Positions 36,023 through 45,844 of a stretch of 64,000 nt of DNA are shown one piece after another (within the stretch, counting starts at the first letter, position 1; the number at the start of each line of letters is the position of its first letter). The stretch is taken from NCBI RefSeq assembly GCF_024347655.1, contig NZ_AP025514.1:2914001-2978000 (forward strand), given 5' to 3'. Source of the stretch: Vibrio toranzoniae. Its GTDB lineage: Bacteria; Pseudomonadota; Gammaproteobacteria; Enterobacterales; Vibrionaceae. Under the pieces are notes generated by a model. That model was not told the origin of the DNA, made no database searches, and saw nothing but the letters and a program-made list of their open reading frames with translations. A program made the position numbers and the translations under genes.

Positions 36023-36472
36023 ATGTCTACAAAGTTTCGCATTCTAGTTTTAAATGGCCCAAACCTTAACCTGTTAGGCCTTCGAGAACCTGCACATTAC
36101 GGTTCTCAAACACTTGACCAGATTATTAGCTCATTGACCGAGCAAGCGAAAACACATGATGTTGAGCTATCTCACTTACAGTCAAATCGCGAGTATGAAC
36201 TGATTGAAGCTATCCATAGTGCTTCTCAAAGCGTTGATTTCATTATTATCAACCCAGCCGCCTTTACACATACCAGTGTGGCACTGCGAGATGCACTACT
36301 TGGTGTTGCTATCCCATTTATTGAGGTTCACCTATCGAATGTTCACGCGCGTGAACCATTCCGTCACCACTCTTACCTATCTGATAAAGCAGAAGGTGTG
36401 ATTTGTGGCTTAGGGGCCCAAGGTTATCAATTTGCTTTGACCGCTGCGCTCAGCAAGCTCAACTCAAAGTAA
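36023..36472 (+). CDS. aroQ: Type II 3-dehydroquinate dehydratase
   Basis: AroQ removes water from 3-dehydroquinate in the shikimate pathway. The 149-aa protein has the flavodoxin-like fold motifs [20 protein letters not shown] (its active-site Arg and the Tyr near residue 26), [23 protein letters not shown] with the catalytic His region, and [21 protein letters not shown]. The start at 36023 gives the family length; the longer open frame from 35975 has no ribosome site. It precedes accB-accC, as in E. coli and other gammaproteobacteria, and probably shares their transcript. Confidence 0.95.
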   Translation: MSTKFRILVLNGPNLNLLGLREPAHYGSQTLDQIISSLTEQAKTHDVELSHLQSNREYELIEAIHSASQSVDFIIINPAAFTHTSVALRDALLGVAIPFIEVHLSNVHAREPFRHHSYLSDKAEGVICGLGAQGYQFALTAALSKLNSK

Positions 36473-36545
36473 ACATAAACAACGAACTATACTAACCTAC
36501 TCAGTCATAGAGTAAGTTCAATTAACAGATAAAGAGAAAGATACA

Positions 36546-36998
36546 ATGGATATTCGCAAAATCAAAAAGCTAATCGAATTGGTTGAAGAGTCTGGTATTT
36601 CTGAACTAGAAATCTCTGAAGGTGAAGAGTCAGTACGAATCAGTCGTAACAGCACAGCACCTGTAGCACCGGTTCAATATGCAGCAGCTCCTGCACCTGT
36701 AGCGGCTCCAGCTCCTGCAGCGGCACCTGTAGCAGTGGAAGCAGCAGCTCCCGCAGCTCCAACTGGTCACCAAGTTCTTTCTCCAATGGTTGGTACTTTC
36801 TACGGTGCTCCAAGCCCAGATGCAAAACCATTCGTTAAGGTTGGTCAATCTGTAACGGCTGGCGAAACTCTATGTATCGTTGAAGCAATGAAAATGATGA
36901 ACCAAATCGAAGCTGATAAGTCTGGTATTGTGACAGCGATTCTAGTTGAAGATGGTCAACCAGTAGAATTCGACCAAGCTCTAGTAATTATCGAATAA
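36546..36998 (+). CDS. accB: Biotin carboxyl carrier protein of acetyl-CoA carboxylase
   Basis: AccB carries the biotin that AccC carboxylates and the AccA/AccD transferase uses to make malonyl-CoA for fatty acid synthesis. The 150-aa protein has an N-terminal helical segment, a flexible Pro/Ala linker (about 38-72), and a biotinyl domain (about 75-150) with the EAMKMMN motif, biotinylated on Lys116, and the protruding 'thumb' region near APSPDAKPF. It ends 15 bases before accC. In E. coli AccB represses its own operon; nothing here contradicts that. Confidence 0.97.
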   Translation: MDIRKIKKLIELVEESGISELEISEGEESVRISRNSTAPVAPVQYAAAPAPVAAPAPAAAPVAVEAAAPAAPTGHQVLSPMVGTFYGAPSPDAKPFVKVGQSVTAGETLCIVEAMKMMNQIEADKSGIVTAILVEDGQPVEFDQALVIIE

Positions 36999-37013
36999 TA
37001 GAGAGCACTCATT

Positions 37014-38357
37014 ATGTTAGATAAATTAGTAATCGCAAACCGTGGTGAGATTGCACTACGTATTCTACGTGCATGTAAAGAACTTGGTATCAAAACGGTA
37101 GCGGTTCACTCAACGGCTGACCGCGATCTTAAGCACGTACTTCTTGCAGACGAAACCATCTGTATCGGCCCAGCTCGTGGTATCGATAGCTACCTGAACA
37201 TTCCTCGTATCATCAGCGCAGCTGAAGTTACAGGTGCTGTTGCTATCCATCCAGGCTACGGTTTCCTATCTGAAAATGCAGATTTTGCAGAGCAGGTAGA
37301 GCGCAGTGGTTTTATCTTCGTTGGTCCTAAAGCTGAAACCATTCGTATTATGGGTGACAAAGTGTCAGCTATCACGTCAATGAAGAAAGCAGGCGTACCT
37401 TGTGTACCAGGTTCTGACGGTCCTCTTGATAACGACGACGCGAAAAACAAAGCGCATGCTAAGCGCATTGGTTTCCCAGTAATCATCAAGGCATCTGGCG
37501 GCGGCGGCGGTCGTGGTATGCGTGTTGTTCGTTCTGAAGCAGAACTAACAGAAGCTATCGCAATGACTCGTGCAGAAGCAAAAGCTTGTTTCAACAACGA
37601 TATGGTTTACATGGAGAAATTCCTAGAAAACCCACGTCACATTGAAGTACAAGTACTTGCAGATGGCCAAGGCAATGCTATCCACCTCGGTGAGCGTGAC
37701 TGTTCAATGCAGCGTCGTCACCAGAAAGTTGTGGAAGAAGCACCAGCGCCAGGTATTACTGAAGAGATGCGTAAGTACATCGGCGAACGTTGTACTCGTG
37801 CTTGTCTTGAGATTGGTTACCGCGGCGCAGGTACATTTGAATTCCTATACGAGAACGGTGAGTTCTACTTCATCGAAATGAACACTCGTATCCAGGTTGA
37901 GCACACGATTACTGAAATGGTAACGGGTATCGATCTAGTGAAAGAGCAACTGCGTATTGCTGCTGGTCAGCCTCTATCATTTACTCAAGATGATATTAAG
38001 CTGCGCGGTCACTCAATCGAATGTCGTATCAACGCGGAAGATCCCGTTCGTTTCCTACCTTCACCAGGTAAGATTCAACGTTTCCATGCTCCAGGCGGCA
38101 TGGGTGTACGTTGGGAATCTCATATCTACAGTGGTTACACAGTGCCACCACACTACGATTCAATGATTGGTAAGCTGATCACTTACGGTGAGAACCGTGA
38201 TGTTGCTATCGCTCGTATGAAGAACGCATTGGGTGAGATGATTATTGAAGGCATTAACGTTAATACTGAGCTTCAATTGGCTATTATGAACGACGAAAAC
38301 TTCCAACACGGTGGTGCAAACATCCACTACCTTGAGAAGAAGCTCGGTCTACAATAG
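37014..38357 (+). CDS. accC: Biotin carboxylase subunit of acetyl-CoA carboxylase
   Basis: AccC carboxylates the biotin on AccB using ATP and bicarbonate. The 447-aa ATP-grasp protein starts with [20 protein letters not shown], has [15 protein letters not shown], the Gly-rich ATP loop [14 protein letters not shown] (about 159-172), the metal/bicarbonate stretch [15 protein letters not shown], and [20 protein letters not shown] with the catalytic Arg/Glu region. Length is that of E. coli AccC. It is the last gene of aroQ-accB-accC and ends at a TTCG-loop terminator. Confidence 0.97.
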   Translation: MLDKLVIANRGEIALRILRACKELGIKTVAVHSTADRDLKHVLLADETICIGPARGIDSYLNIPRIISAAEVTGAVAIHPGYGFLSENADFAEQVERSGFIFVGPKAETIRIMGDKVSAITSMKKAGVPCVPGSDGPLDNDDAKNKAHAKRIGFPVIIKASGGGGGRGMRVVRSEAELTEAIAMTRAEAKACFNNDMVYMEKFLENPRHIEVQVLADGQGNAIHLGERDCSMQRRHQKVVEEAPAPGITEEMRKYIGERCTRACLEIGYRGAGTFEFLYENGEFYFIEMNTRIQVEHTITEMVTGIDLVKEQLRIAAGQPLSFTQDDIKLRGHSIECRINAEDPVRFLPSPGKIQRFHAPGGMGVRWESHIYSGYTVPPHYDSMIGKLITYGENRDVAIARMKNALGEMIIEGINVNTELQLAIMNDENFQHGGANIHYLEKKLGLQ

Positions 38358-38395
38358 AAGCTAGCCTTCAATCATTCGTTCTTAAAAGAACAGGT

Positions 38396-38423
38396 AAAAT
38401 GCTCACTTCGGTGGGCATTTTTT
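38396..38423 (+). terminator. Terminator after accC
   Basis: ATGCTCAC and GTGGGCAT pair (one T-G pair) around a stable C(TTCG)G loop and are followed by six T. Confidence 0.88.
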
Positions 38424-38546
38424 GTTTTTAGAGCACTCGAAAAAATCAATCGATAATCCCTTCTATATTCCATGGGGTTTTGGTGAATTTGCTCATATTT
38501 TCTGCTAGACTCGCCATCCAATTTTTCTCATATAGAAGATGCAGCC

Positions 38547-39434
38547 ATGCCTTGGATTCAAATCAAGCTTAATGCTACCAATGAAAATGCCGAACAGATC
38601 GGCGACATGTTAATGGAAGAGACAGGTGCTCTTTCTGTAACTTTCCTGGATGCACAAGATACCCCTGTATTTGAGCCTCTGCCGGGTGAAACTCGTCTTT
38701 GGGGTGATACTGATATCCTCGCGCTTTACGACGCTGAGACTGATACTAGTGTCGTCCTAGCACAGATTAAAGCAAGCAACATGTTCCCAGCAGACTTTGC
38801 TCATAAAGTAGAGCAAATTGAAGACAAAGATTGGGAACGTGAATGGATGGACAACTTCCACCCGATGAAGTTTGGTGAGCGTTTATGGATCTGCCCTAGC
38901 TGGCGCGATATCCCTGAACCTGACGCAGTAAACGTCATGCTAGACCCAGGTCTTGCATTTGGTACCGGTACTCACCCAACAACGGCATTGTGTCTTGAGT
39001 GGCTTGAAGGCTTAGACCTGACAGGCAAAACCGTGATCGACTTCGGTTGTGGTTCAGGTATCCTCGCGATCGCTGCGATCAAACTTGGCGCTGCAAGAGT
39101 TATCGGGATCGACATTGATCCTCAAGCTCTGCTGGCTTCAAAAGACAACGCACAGCGCAACGGCGTGGCAGATCAATTAGACGTATTCTTACCGCAAGAT
39201 CAACCGGAAGGTTTGCTCGCTGACGTTGTGGTTGCCAACATTCTTGCCGGTCCATTACGTGATCTTTCAGGCATCATCAAAGGCTTAGTGAAACCAAATG
39301 GTGTGCTAGCAATGTCGGGTGTTTTAGATACACAAGCGGAAGATGTAGCGACTTATTATCGTGATGAGCTTCACATTGATCCGATCATTGAGCAACAAGA
39401 ATGGTGTCGCATCTCAGGTCGCAAGCAAGGCTAG
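38547..39434 (+). CDS. prmA: Ribosomal protein L11 methyltransferase
   Basis: PrmA trimethylates ribosomal protein L11 at several amino groups using S-adenosylmethionine; its substrate rplK lies at the other end of this window. The 295-aa protein has the N-terminal substrate-binding domain (to about 110), then [15 protein letters not shown], the cofactor motif [15 protein letters not shown], the acidic [10 protein letters not shown], and NILAGPL. Length matches E. coli. It lies between accC and dusB, the usual gammaproteobacterial order. Confidence 0.96.
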   Translation: MPWIQIKLNATNENAEQIGDMLMEETGALSVTFLDAQDTPVFEPLPGETRLWGDTDILALYDAETDTSVVLAQIKASNMFPADFAHKVEQIEDKDWEREWMDNFHPMKFGERLWICPSWRDIPEPDAVNVMLDPGLAFGTGTHPTTALCLEWLEGLDLTGKTVIDFGCGSGILAIAAIKLGAARVIGIDIDPQALLASKDNAQRNGVADQLDVFLPQDQPEGLLADVVVANILAGPLRDLSGIIKGLVKPNGVLAMSGVLDTQAEDVATYYRDELHIDPIIEQQEWCRISGRKQG

Positions 39435-39494
39435 ACAAGACTTTGAGCGCTAATTGACTGATATTTAAACAAATTACAAAAACAAATTGTAAAT

Positions 39495-39538
39495 GCTCAA
39501 ATATTAGTCTTTTCACGCAGCGAAAAAATGCGTAAAAT
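39495..39538 (+). promoter_or_regulatory. dusB-fis promoter with a Fis site
   Basis: GCTCAAATATTAGTC (39495-39509) agrees with the degenerate Fis consensus at nearly all fixed positions. It lies directly upstream of a TTTCAC -35-like element and a TAAAAT -10 (39533-39538). A GC-rich stretch after the -10 (GCGCGCCC) is the type of discriminator seen in stringently controlled promoters such as E. coli fis. Confidence 0.6.
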
Positions 39539-39565
39539 GCGCGCCCTTGCTGGTACAGAACTGTG

Positions 39566-40543
39566 ATGACATTTTTGAAAATCGGAAATTATCAACTTAA
39601 GAACAATCTAATCGTCGCTCCTATGGCTGGCGTAACGGATAGACCATTCCGTGAGTTGTGTCTTCGCTACGGTGCGGGGATGGCAGTCAGTGAAATGATG
39701 TCCTCCAATCCGAAAGTTTGGAAAACGTCAAAATCTCAGCAGCGTATGGTACATGAAGGCGAATCGGGCATTCGTTCAGTACAAATCGCTGGTGCAGATC
39801 CACAGCTTATGGCCGAGGCTGCTCAATTTAATGTCGATAACGGTGCGCAAATCATCGATATCAACATGGGTTGTCCAGCCAAAAAAGTGAATAAGAAGCT
39901 TGCGGGCTCAGCCCTACTACAGCATCCAGAACTCATTGAAGACATTCTGAAAGCGGTGGTAAATGCTGTCAACGTTCCAGTAACGTTGAAAACGCGCACA
40001 GGCTGGGATACAGACAATAGAAACTGTGTCCAAATCGCTAAAATAGCCGAAGACTGCGGCATACAAGCTCTTGCCCTCCATGGAAGAACACGCGCTTGTA
40101 TGTACAAAGGTGAGGCAGAATACAAACACATTAAAGCAGCGAAACAAGCAGTATCTATTCCGGTTATCGCTAACGGTGATATCGATAGCCCGGAAAAAGC
40201 GAAGTTTGTGCTGGAGTACACCGGCGCTGATGCTTTAATGATAGGTCGACCTGCCCAAGGGCGCCCTTGGATTTTTAACGAAATCCTACACTATTTGGAA
40301 AACGGTACCACGATGGATCCACTCCCGATTTCGGAAGTGAAAGACATCATGCTTGGTCATGTGAACGCTCTACATGAATTTTATGGCGAGTTTTTAGGCC
40401 CCCGAATTGCTCGTAAGCATGTGGGTTGGTACCTAAAAGAACATGAACAAGCGAGTGAGTTTCGCCGTACCTTTAACGCATTCGAAGCAGGTGATCTGCA
40501 GCTTGAAGCGCTAGAAGGTTTTTTTGATAACGTTGCACCATAA
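39566..40543 (+). CDS. dusB: tRNA-dihydrouridine synthase B
   Basis: DusB reduces uridine to dihydrouridine at position 17 of tRNAs using FMN and NADPH. The 325-aa TIM-barrel protein shows [37 protein letters not shown] with the catalytic Cys, TLKTRTGWD, and [16 protein letters not shown] chose the ATG at 39566; a GTG one codon earlier is also open. It is the first gene of the dusB-fis operon and ends 23 bases before fis. Confidence 0.95.
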   Translation: MTFLKIGNYQLKNNLIVAPMAGVTDRPFRELCLRYGAGMAVSEMMSSNPKVWKTSKSQQRMVHEGESGIRSVQIAGADPQLMAEAAQFNVDNGAQIIDINMGCPAKKVNKKLAGSALLQHPELIEDILKAVVNAVNVPVTLKTRTGWDTDNRNCVQIAKIAEDCGIQALALHGRTRACMYKGEAEYKHIKAAKQAVSIPVIANGDIDSPEKAKFVLEYTGADALMIGRPAQGRPWIFNEILHYLENGTTMDPLPISEVKDIMLGHVNALHEFYGEFLGPRIARKHVGWYLKEHEQASEFRRTFNAFEAGDLQLEALEGFFDNVAP

Positions 40544-40566
40544 TTACGAGAAGAGCTAGACCGAAT

Positions 40567-40863
40567 ATGTTCGAACAAAATCTGACTTCAGAAGCATTGA
40601 CAGTAACTACAGTTACATCACAAGACCAAATCACGCAGAAGCCACTACGTGACTCAGTTAAAGCATCATTGAAAAATTACCTTGCTCAATTAAACGGTCA
40701 AGAAGTCAGCGAGTTATACGAATTAGTATTAGCTGAAGTTGAACAGCCACTACTAGACACCATCATGCAGTACACTCGCGGTAATCAAACTCGCGCAGCA
40801 ACCATGATGGGTATTAACCGCGGTACTCTTCGCAAGAAACTTAAAAAATACGGCATGAACTAA
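40567..40863 (+). CDS. fis: Nucleoid-associated protein Fis
   Basis: Fis is a dimeric DNA-bending protein that is abundant in early exponential growth, activates rRNA promoters and shapes the nucleoid. The 98-aa protein has the N-terminal flexible arm and dimer helices, and the C-terminal helix-turn-helix [20 protein letters not shown] (about 73-92). Size and C-terminus match E. coli Fis closely. It is expressed from the dusB promoter, which carries a Fis site, so it probably limits its own synthesis. A strong terminator follows. Confidence 0.98.
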   Translation: MFEQNLTSEALTVTTVTSQDQITQKPLRDSVKASLKNYLAQLNGQEVSELYELVLAEVEQPLLDTIMQYTRGNQTRAATMMGINRGTLRKKLKKYGMN

Positions 40864-40889
40864 TCGTTCTTTCGTAATTTATTAAATTG

Positions 40890-40925
40890 AAAGCCAAACT
40901 CATTGATTGAGTTTGGCTTTTTTTT
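40890..40925 (+). terminator. Terminator after fis
   Basis: A perfect 13-bp stem (AAAGCCAAACTCA/TGAGTTTGGCTTT) with a 5-base loop is followed by a run of T. On the minus strand the T tract is weaker, so service to the convergent zntR is less certain. Confidence 0.9.
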
Positions 40926-41000
40926 GGCTTGTCACTTGTGTCATTGAACCCTATGGATGTAAACAGGTGCTAGATCCCACTCCACAGCCACTGTTAGTTG

Positions 41001-41426
41001 CTACAATGGCCTTTTATCAAGATTGGCTGAGTCCAAGGCGGCCAAAATCGAACAATGGCTCGCATCTTCATCTATGTGGCCACAGCACGCATCATTAATT
41101 TTTTTAAGTGCAGTGCGAATCTTAGTTAATTCGGTAATCTTCTCATCGATCATCTCTAGTTTCGCTGTGGTAATCGACTTCACTTCGGCACAACTGTGCT
41201 GTGTTGCTTCCAAGCGAATCTCAAGCAATTCTTTAATCTCACCCAAACTCAATCCCAATGCTTTAGATTTGAGAATAAACGTCACCTGTTTCTGGTTATT
41301 TTCGTCATACAGGCGATAACCCGACTCACTGCGGCTGGCTGGAGCAATCAATTTATTCTTCTCATAAAATCGCAAGGTATCGGCCGTCACACCGCATCGT
41401 TTCGCTAATTCACCGATCTGAAACAT
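41001..41426 (-). CDS. zntR: Zn(II)-responsive MerR-family regulator ZntR
   Basis: ZntR activates the zinc exporter gene zntA when zinc is in excess, by untwisting a promoter with a long spacer. The 141-aa protein has the MerR winged helix (IGELAKRCGVTADTLRFYEKNKLI at the N-terminus), a dimer helix, and metal ligands at Cys79, Cys114, Cys115, and His124/Cys125 (ACCGHIDEDASHCSIL), which corresponds to E. coli ZntR. Length is also the same. It has no partner gene here; zntA must be elsewhere. CadR/PbrR-type regulators are alternatives, but the CCG...HCSIL tail favours zinc. Confidence 0.9.
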   Translation of the reverse strand: MFQIGELAKRCGVTADTLRFYEKNKLIAPASRSESGYRLYDENNQKQVTFILKSKALGLSLGEIKELLEIRLEATQHSCAEVKSITTAKLEMIDEKITELTKIRTALKKINDACCGHIDEDASHCSILAALDSANLDKRPL

Positions 41427-41750
41427 GTTTTATCCTACTCTGTCGTCTAATGCACAATTAACCTTATCGTTACTTTTCAGGCTAAAATGGCACTTTTCAT
41501 AATTAATTTTGAGATGCCAAACGATTGCGCGAGCTTTTTTGTAATAAATTAGTTAGAATCTGCGCCATCAAATTTGGAGTTGGTTATCTTATAGCGTGAT
41601 CATAAGACTAACCCAAAGGTCTTTACCAAAACTGGCCAATATTTTATCTCTTACTGGTATCTAAGATAATCCACGCTGAGAAGATAGAAACAAGTTCTTT
41701 TTTGGCAAATATCTTTATTTTAACCCCATGAATTTGAGGAAGATGGAAGC
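41427..41750. other. Divergent zntR/purH promoter region
   Basis: These 324 bases hold a PurR-box-like palindrome at 41515-41530, a TAGAAT -10-like element at 41554-41559 and a long AT-rich leader before purH. I see no ORF, no attenuator and no purine riboswitch fold that I could defend. Confidence 0.55.
41515..41530 (+). promoter_or_regulatory. PurR-box-like site upstream of purH
   Basis: TGCCAAACGATTGCGC matches the PurR consensus ACGCAAACGTTTGCGT at 11 of 16 positions, including the central CAAACG and TTGC arms. It lies about 25 bases before a TAGAAT -10-like element. Repression of purHD by purines is known in enterics; binding here is inferred. Confidence 0.5.
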
Positions 41751-43358
41751 ATGAATAACGCTCGTCCAATTCGCCGCGCTCTCATCAGCGTATCAGACAA
41801 AACTGGTATCGTTGAATTTGCACAAGCTCTTGCTAACCGTGGTGTAGATATCTTATCTACTGGTGGCACTGCTCGCCTACTTGCTGAAAAAGGCATCTCT
41901 GTTACAGAAGTATCTGACTACACTGGTTTCCCTGAAATGATGGATGGCCGTGTTAAGACTCTACACCCAAAAGTTCATGGTGGTGTTCTAGGCCGTCGTG
42001 GTCAAGACGATGACGTGATGGAAACTCACGGTATCAACCCTATCGATATGGTTGTTGTAAACCTATACCCATTCGCAGAAACCGTTGCTAAAGAAGGTTG
42101 TACCCTTGCTGACGCCGTTGAAAACATCGACATCGGTGGCCCAACAATGGTTCGCTCTGCTGCGAAAAACCACAAAGACGTAACGATCGTTGTAAACGCA
42201 CACGACTACGAACGCGTTGTTGCAGAAATGGACGCGAACGAGAAGTCTCTAACCTTAGAGACTCGCTTCGATCTCGCTATCGCAGCATTCGAGCACACCG
42301 CTTCTTACGACGGCATGATCGCCAACTACTTCGGCACTATGGTTCCTAGCTACGGCGCGAACAAGGAAGGTGATGAACCTTCTCCTGAAAACAAGAGCAA
42401 ATTCCCTCGCACGTTCAACCAACAGTTCGAGAAGAAGCAAGACATGCGCTACGGTGAAAACAGCCACCAAGCCGCTGCATTCTACGTTGAAGCAAACCCT
42501 GAAGAGGCATCAGTTTCAACGGCTCATCAAATCCAAGGTAAAGCACTTTCTTACAACAACATCGCTGATACTGATGCAGCACTTGAGTGTGTGAAAGAGT
42601 TCGACCAGCCAGCATGTGTGATTGTTAAGCACGCTAACCCATGTGGTGTTGCACTAGGTAAAGACATCCTAGAAGCTTACGACCGTGCATTCAAAACAGA
42701 CCCAACGTCTGCATTTGGCGGCATCATCGCATTCAACCGTGAACTAGACGCAGCTACGGCAACGGCTATCACTGAGCGTCAATTTGTTGAAGTGATCATT
42801 GCACCATCAGTTTCTGATGAAGCCGTAGCAATCGTCGCGGCTAAGAAAAACCTTCGCCTACTTGAATGTGGTGAGTGGACAACGAAGACAACTGGTTTTG
42901 ACGTGAAACGCGTTAACGGTGGCTTGCTCGTTCAAGACCGCGACCAAGGCATGGCTTCTGAAGATGACCTTAAAGTGGTTTCTAAGCGCCAACCAACCGC
43001 TGAAGAGCTAAAAGATGCTCTATTCTGCTGGAAAGTAGCGAAATACGTGAAATCTAACGCGATTGTTTACTCGAAAGGCGACATGACGATTGGTGTGGGC
43101 GCAGGCCAAATGAGCCGCGTTTACTCTGCGAAAATCGCAGGCATCAAAGCGGCAGACGAAGGTCTGCAAGTTGAAGGTTGTGTGATGGCATCAGATGCAT
43201 TCTTCCCATTCCGTGACGGTATCGACGCGGCAGCAGAAGCGGGTATCAAGTGTGTTATCCAACCGGGCGGCTCTATGCGTGATGACGAAGTTATCGCAGC
43301 AGCAGACGAACACGGCATGGCGATGATCTTTACGGGCATGCGTCACTTCCGCCACTAA
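41751..43358 (+). CDS. purH: Bifunctional AICAR transformylase/IMP cyclohydrolase
   Basis: PurH carries out the last two steps of IMP synthesis. The 535-aa protein has an N-terminal MGS-like cyclohydrolase domain (about 1-200) with [17 protein letters not shown] and [13 protein letters not shown], and a C-terminal transformylase domain with [30 protein letters not shown] (catalytic Lys and His) and [13 protein letters not shown]. It is slightly longer than E. coli PurH. purD follows after a structured 282-base gap; both genes face the same way, as in the enteric purHD operon. Confidence 0.97.
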   Translation: MNNARPIRRALISVSDKTGIVEFAQALANRGVDILSTGGTARLLAEKGISVTEVSDYTGFPEMMDGRVKTLHPKVHGGVLGRRGQDDDVMETHGINPIDMVVVNLYPFAETVAKEGCTLADAVENIDIGGPTMVRSAAKNHKDVTIVVNAHDYERVVAEMDANEKSLTLETRFDLAIAAFEHTASYDGMIANYFGTMVPSYGANKEGDEPSPENKSKFPRTFNQQFEKKQDMRYGENSHQAAAFYVEANPEEASVSTAHQIQGKALSYNNIADTDAALECVKEFDQPACVIVKHANPCGVALGKDILEAYDRAFKTDPTSAFGGIIAFNRELDAATATAITERQFVEVIIAPSVSDEAVAIVAAKKNLRLLECGEWTTKTTGFDVKRVNGGLLVQDRDQGMASEDDLKVVSKRQPTAEELKDALFCWKVAKYVKSNAIVYSKGDMTIGVGAGQMSRVYSAKIAGIKAADEGLQVEGCVMASDAFFPFRDGIDAAAEAGIKCVIQPGGSMRDDEVIAAADEHGMAMIFTGMRHFRH

Positions 43359-43380
43359 TTTCCTCTTCGTATTTGGCACT

Positions 43381-43463
43381 GTGGCATCGTTAGCTGCTTT
43401 CGCCCACCCCGGTCACATAGCGAGCTATGCTCCCGGGGATGGGCTCAATTGCTGCCTAGCCAC
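43381..43463 (-). repeat. Long palindromic element downstream of purH
   Basis: Nested arms are GTGGC/GCCAC (outermost), GCCC/GGGC (43402-43405 with 43441-43444), CCCCGG/CCGGGG (43407-43412 with 43433-43438) and CATAGC/GCTATG (43416-43421 with 43424-43429). Read on the minus strand, the inner part is GGAGC, arm ATAGC, TC, arm GCTAT, GTGA. No T run follows, so it is not an ordinary terminator. Confidence 0.75.
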
Positions 43464-43558
43464 ATCACCAACTACTTTGAGCAAAACTTATAATTTTGTT
43501 TTTTGAATATTCCGATATTTGAAATACGTAGAGCAAGTCAGTGACTTTAGTTCAAGGA

Positions 43559-43595
43559 AAACACGCGGAGCTTATGACCATAAGTGAGCATGTTT
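43559..43595 (+). repeat. Second GGAGC-palindrome-GTGA element before purD
   Basis: On the plus strand GGAGC (43567-43571) is followed by arm TTATG, centre AC, arm CATAA and GTGA (43584-43587). Outer bases AAACA (43559-43563) and TGTTT (43591-43595) can pair. This has the same layout as the element after purH but different arm sequences and the opposite orientation. Confidence 0.6.
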
Positions 43596-43640
43596 GACAC
43601 AGAAATAAAGGCTCTGAAGCAGCTATAAGGATTTTAAAAC

Positions 43641-44930
43641 ATGAATGTATTGATTATCGGTGCTGGCGGTCGTGAGCATGCACTTGGCTGGAAAGCAGCA
43701 CAAAACCCAAACGTTGAAACAGTATTCATTGCTCCAGGTAATGCAGGTACTGCACTTGAGCCGAAACTTGAGAACGTAAACATCGGTGTTGAAGACATCG
43801 CAGGTTTAATCGCGTTTGCTCAAGAGAAAAAAATCGAACTGACTATCGTTGGCCCTGAAGCACCATTAGTTATTGGTGTGGTTGACGCATTCCGCGAAGT
43901 GGGTCTTCCTATCTTTGGCCCAACTCAAGCAGCAGCACAGCTTGAAGGTTCAAAAGCATTCACTAAAGACTTCCTAGCTCGTCATGACATCCCAACGGGT
44001 TACTACGCAAACTTCACTGAGATTGACCCAGCTATCGCTTACGTACGTGAGCAAGGTGCGCCAATCGTAGTAAAAGCTGATGGCCTTGCGGCTGGTAAAG
44101 GCGTTATCGTTGCGATGACGCTTGAAGAAGCAGAAGACGCAATCAAAGACATGCTAGCGGGCAACGCATTTGGCGAAGCTGGCAGCCGCGTGGTTATCGA
44201 AGAGTTCCTGGAAGGCGAAGAAGCAAGCTTCATCGTAATGGTTGACGGTTCTAGCGTATTGCCAATGGCCACCAGCCAAGATCACAAACGTGTTGGCGAC
44301 AAAGACACTGGTCCTAATACTGGCGGCATGGGTGCTTACTCTCCAGCGCCAGTCGTGACTCCAGAAATCCATAACCGTATCCTTGAAGAAGTTATCTACC
44401 CAACGGTACGTGGTATGGACGCTGAAGGCGCACCTTACACTGGTTTCCTATACGCTGGCCTTATGATCGATGCTGACGACACGCCTAAGGTTATCGAATA
44501 CAACTGCCGCTTCGGCGATCCAGAAACGCAACCTATCATGATGCGTATGGAGTCAGACCTTGTTGAGCTTTGCCTAATGGCTATCGACGAGAAGCTCGAC
44601 GAAGCAGAGTCTAAGTGGGATCCTCGCGCTTCTATCGGTGTTGTTCTTGCGGCTGGCGGTTACCCTGCCGACTACGCAAAAGGTGACGTTATTTCACTAC
44701 CAACAAGCGAAGTTGAAGGCCAAAAGGTATTTCACGCGGGCACCACAAATAACGAAGCTGGCGATGTGGTAACAAACGGTGGCCGCGTACTGTGTGCGAC
44801 CGCACTAGGGAACACGGTTTCTGAAGCGCAGGAGCGCGCTTACGCGTTAACGAAGCAAGTTAGCTGGAATGGTATGTTCCACCGCAATGACATTGGTTAC
44901 CGTGCGATTGCGCGTGAGCAAGAGCAGTAA
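43641..44930 (+). CDS. purD: Phosphoribosylamine-glycine ligase
   Basis: PurD joins phosphoribosylamine and glycine with ATP in the second step of purine synthesis. The 429-aa ATP-grasp protein shows LIIGAGGREHALGWKAAQ, IVGPEAPLVIGVVD, the lid KADGLAAGKGVIVAMT, GPNTGGMGAYSPAPV, and the metal-binding EYNCRFGDPETQPI. Length is as in E. coli. A terminator lies about 50 bases downstream. Read-through from purH or a promoter in the 282-base gap could drive it. Confidence 0.97.
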   Translation: MNVLIIGAGGREHALGWKAAQNPNVETVFIAPGNAGTALEPKLENVNIGVEDIAGLIAFAQEKKIELTIVGPEAPLVIGVVDAFREVGLPIFGPTQAAAQLEGSKAFTKDFLARHDIPTGYYANFTEIDPAIAYVREQGAPIVVKADGLAAGKGVIVAMTLEEAEDAIKDMLAGNAFGEAGSRVVIEEFLEGEEASFIVMVDGSSVLPMATSQDHKRVGDKDTGPNTGGMGAYSPAPVVTPEIHNRILEEVIYPTVRGMDAEGAPYTGFLYAGLMIDADDTPKVIEYNCRFGDPETQPIMMRMESDLVELCLMAIDEKLDEAESKWDPRASIGVVLAAGGYPADYAKGDVISLPTSEVEGQKVFHAGTTNNEAGDVVTNGGRVLCATALGNTVSEAQERAYALTKQVSWNGMFHRNDIGYRAIAREQEQ

Positions 44931-44980
44931 TCAATCTTGTTACTCGCTTACTTTCCAATAACAGTAAGCAAATGACAGCA

Positions 44981-45007
44981 AAAGGCGTCTCGATAGGCGC
45001 CTTTTTA
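44981..45007. terminator. Terminator after purD
   Basis: AAAGGCG and CGCCTTT pair around a 10-base loop and are followed by T. The minus strand also reads into T, so it may serve the convergent lipoprotein gene as well. Confidence 0.75.
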
Positions 45008-45098
45008 TTACTCAATCTTTCTAGAAATCTGTATCTGTACAGACAAATCAGCATTTGGCCTACAGTAGACCAAATGCTCTCCATCCTTTGATTGCTTG

Positions 45099-45797
45099 CT
45101 ATTCTTTCAACAATGATGGCCTAACAACACAATCATGGCTATCTTCAGCCAGCATCAGTAACTCTTCAACCGTCATTTTACCGAGCGAGTCACTGCCCAG
45201 AAATGCCGCATAGCTTTCCACAGACGCCAATCGGTCAACCACGAAATTTGGCAAGGTCTGGTTAAACTCAAAGGTCTCAAACTCACCGCCAGAGCACGTT
45301 TCGAAAGAGCTGCCATTCCAGTACCCCTGAATCAATCGAAACCCTTCGTCATATTGTTTCATTGTGGTTTCTAGAGCCGACTTGGCTTCTTTCTGGTAGC
45401 CCTCCAACTGCTTAGTTTGAATAGGTAAGATCTTGTTGTTAAGACGATACTGTTGATACACAGCTTCGCCTGACTTATTGAAACGCACATGGACGCGATA
45501 AGGAACCAACTCATTCGATGAATTACGCAGTTCGCCCTCACGAATGAACTCACGTAGTACACCTTCCGACCAAGCATAGTCAGTTTGGTACCAGCCATAA
45601 TCGCCCACAGTGACGTAGTCAGCTGAAGTATGAGGTTGTGTTAGCTTGTTGGTGACCCAGTAGAAACTTGTCGCGTCGCCCATCACTTGGCCGCCGGTGT
45701 AGGTTTCAAATTGCTCTAGGTTTTTGCGAGGACTGGTTGAAGAACAGCCAATGAGAAATGTAGATAACAGTGAAACGAGAAGAAATGCTTTTTTCAT
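45099..45797 (-). CDS. DUF1481 lipoprotein (YjaH-like)
   Basis: This is a 232-aa predicted outer-membrane or periplasmic lipoprotein of unknown function, related to E. coli YjaH. The signal peptide ends in the lipobox LIGC with Cys18 as the lipidated residue, followed by Ser-Ser-Thr-Ser. The rest is soluble and fairly acidic, with GDYGWYQTDYAWSEGVLREF and a Cys pair (about 179 and 224) that could form a disulfide. It lies directly after hupA, as yjaH does in E. coli. Its ribosome site (CAGG) is inside the right arm of the hupA terminator hairpin, so its translation or transcription may depend on read-through or refolding. Confidence 0.85.
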   Translation of the reverse strand: MKKAFLLVSLLSTFLIGCSSTSPRKNLEQFETYTGGQVMGDATSFYWVTNKLTQPHTSADYVTVGDYGWYQTDYAWSEGVLREFIREGELRNSSNELVPYRVHVRFNKSGEAVYQQYRLNNKILPIQTKQLEGYQKEAKSALETTMKQYDEGFRLIQGYWNGSSFETCSGGEFETFEFNQTLPNFVVDRLASVESYAAFLGSDSLGKMTVEELLMLAEDSHDCVVRPSLLKE

Positions 45798-45798
45798 A

Positions 45799-45840
45799 AA
45801 AACCTGTACCGAGGTGGAATACGACTACCTCGGTACAGTT
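45799..45840 (-). terminator. hupA terminator overlapping the next ribosome site
   Basis: On the minus strand CTGTACCGAGGT pairs perfectly with ACCTCGGTACAG around an 11-base loop and is followed by GTTTTT, then the ATG of the DUF1481 gene. The AGG of that gene's ribosome site begins at the end of the stem. Confidence 0.85.
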
Positions 45841-45844
45841 TAGA

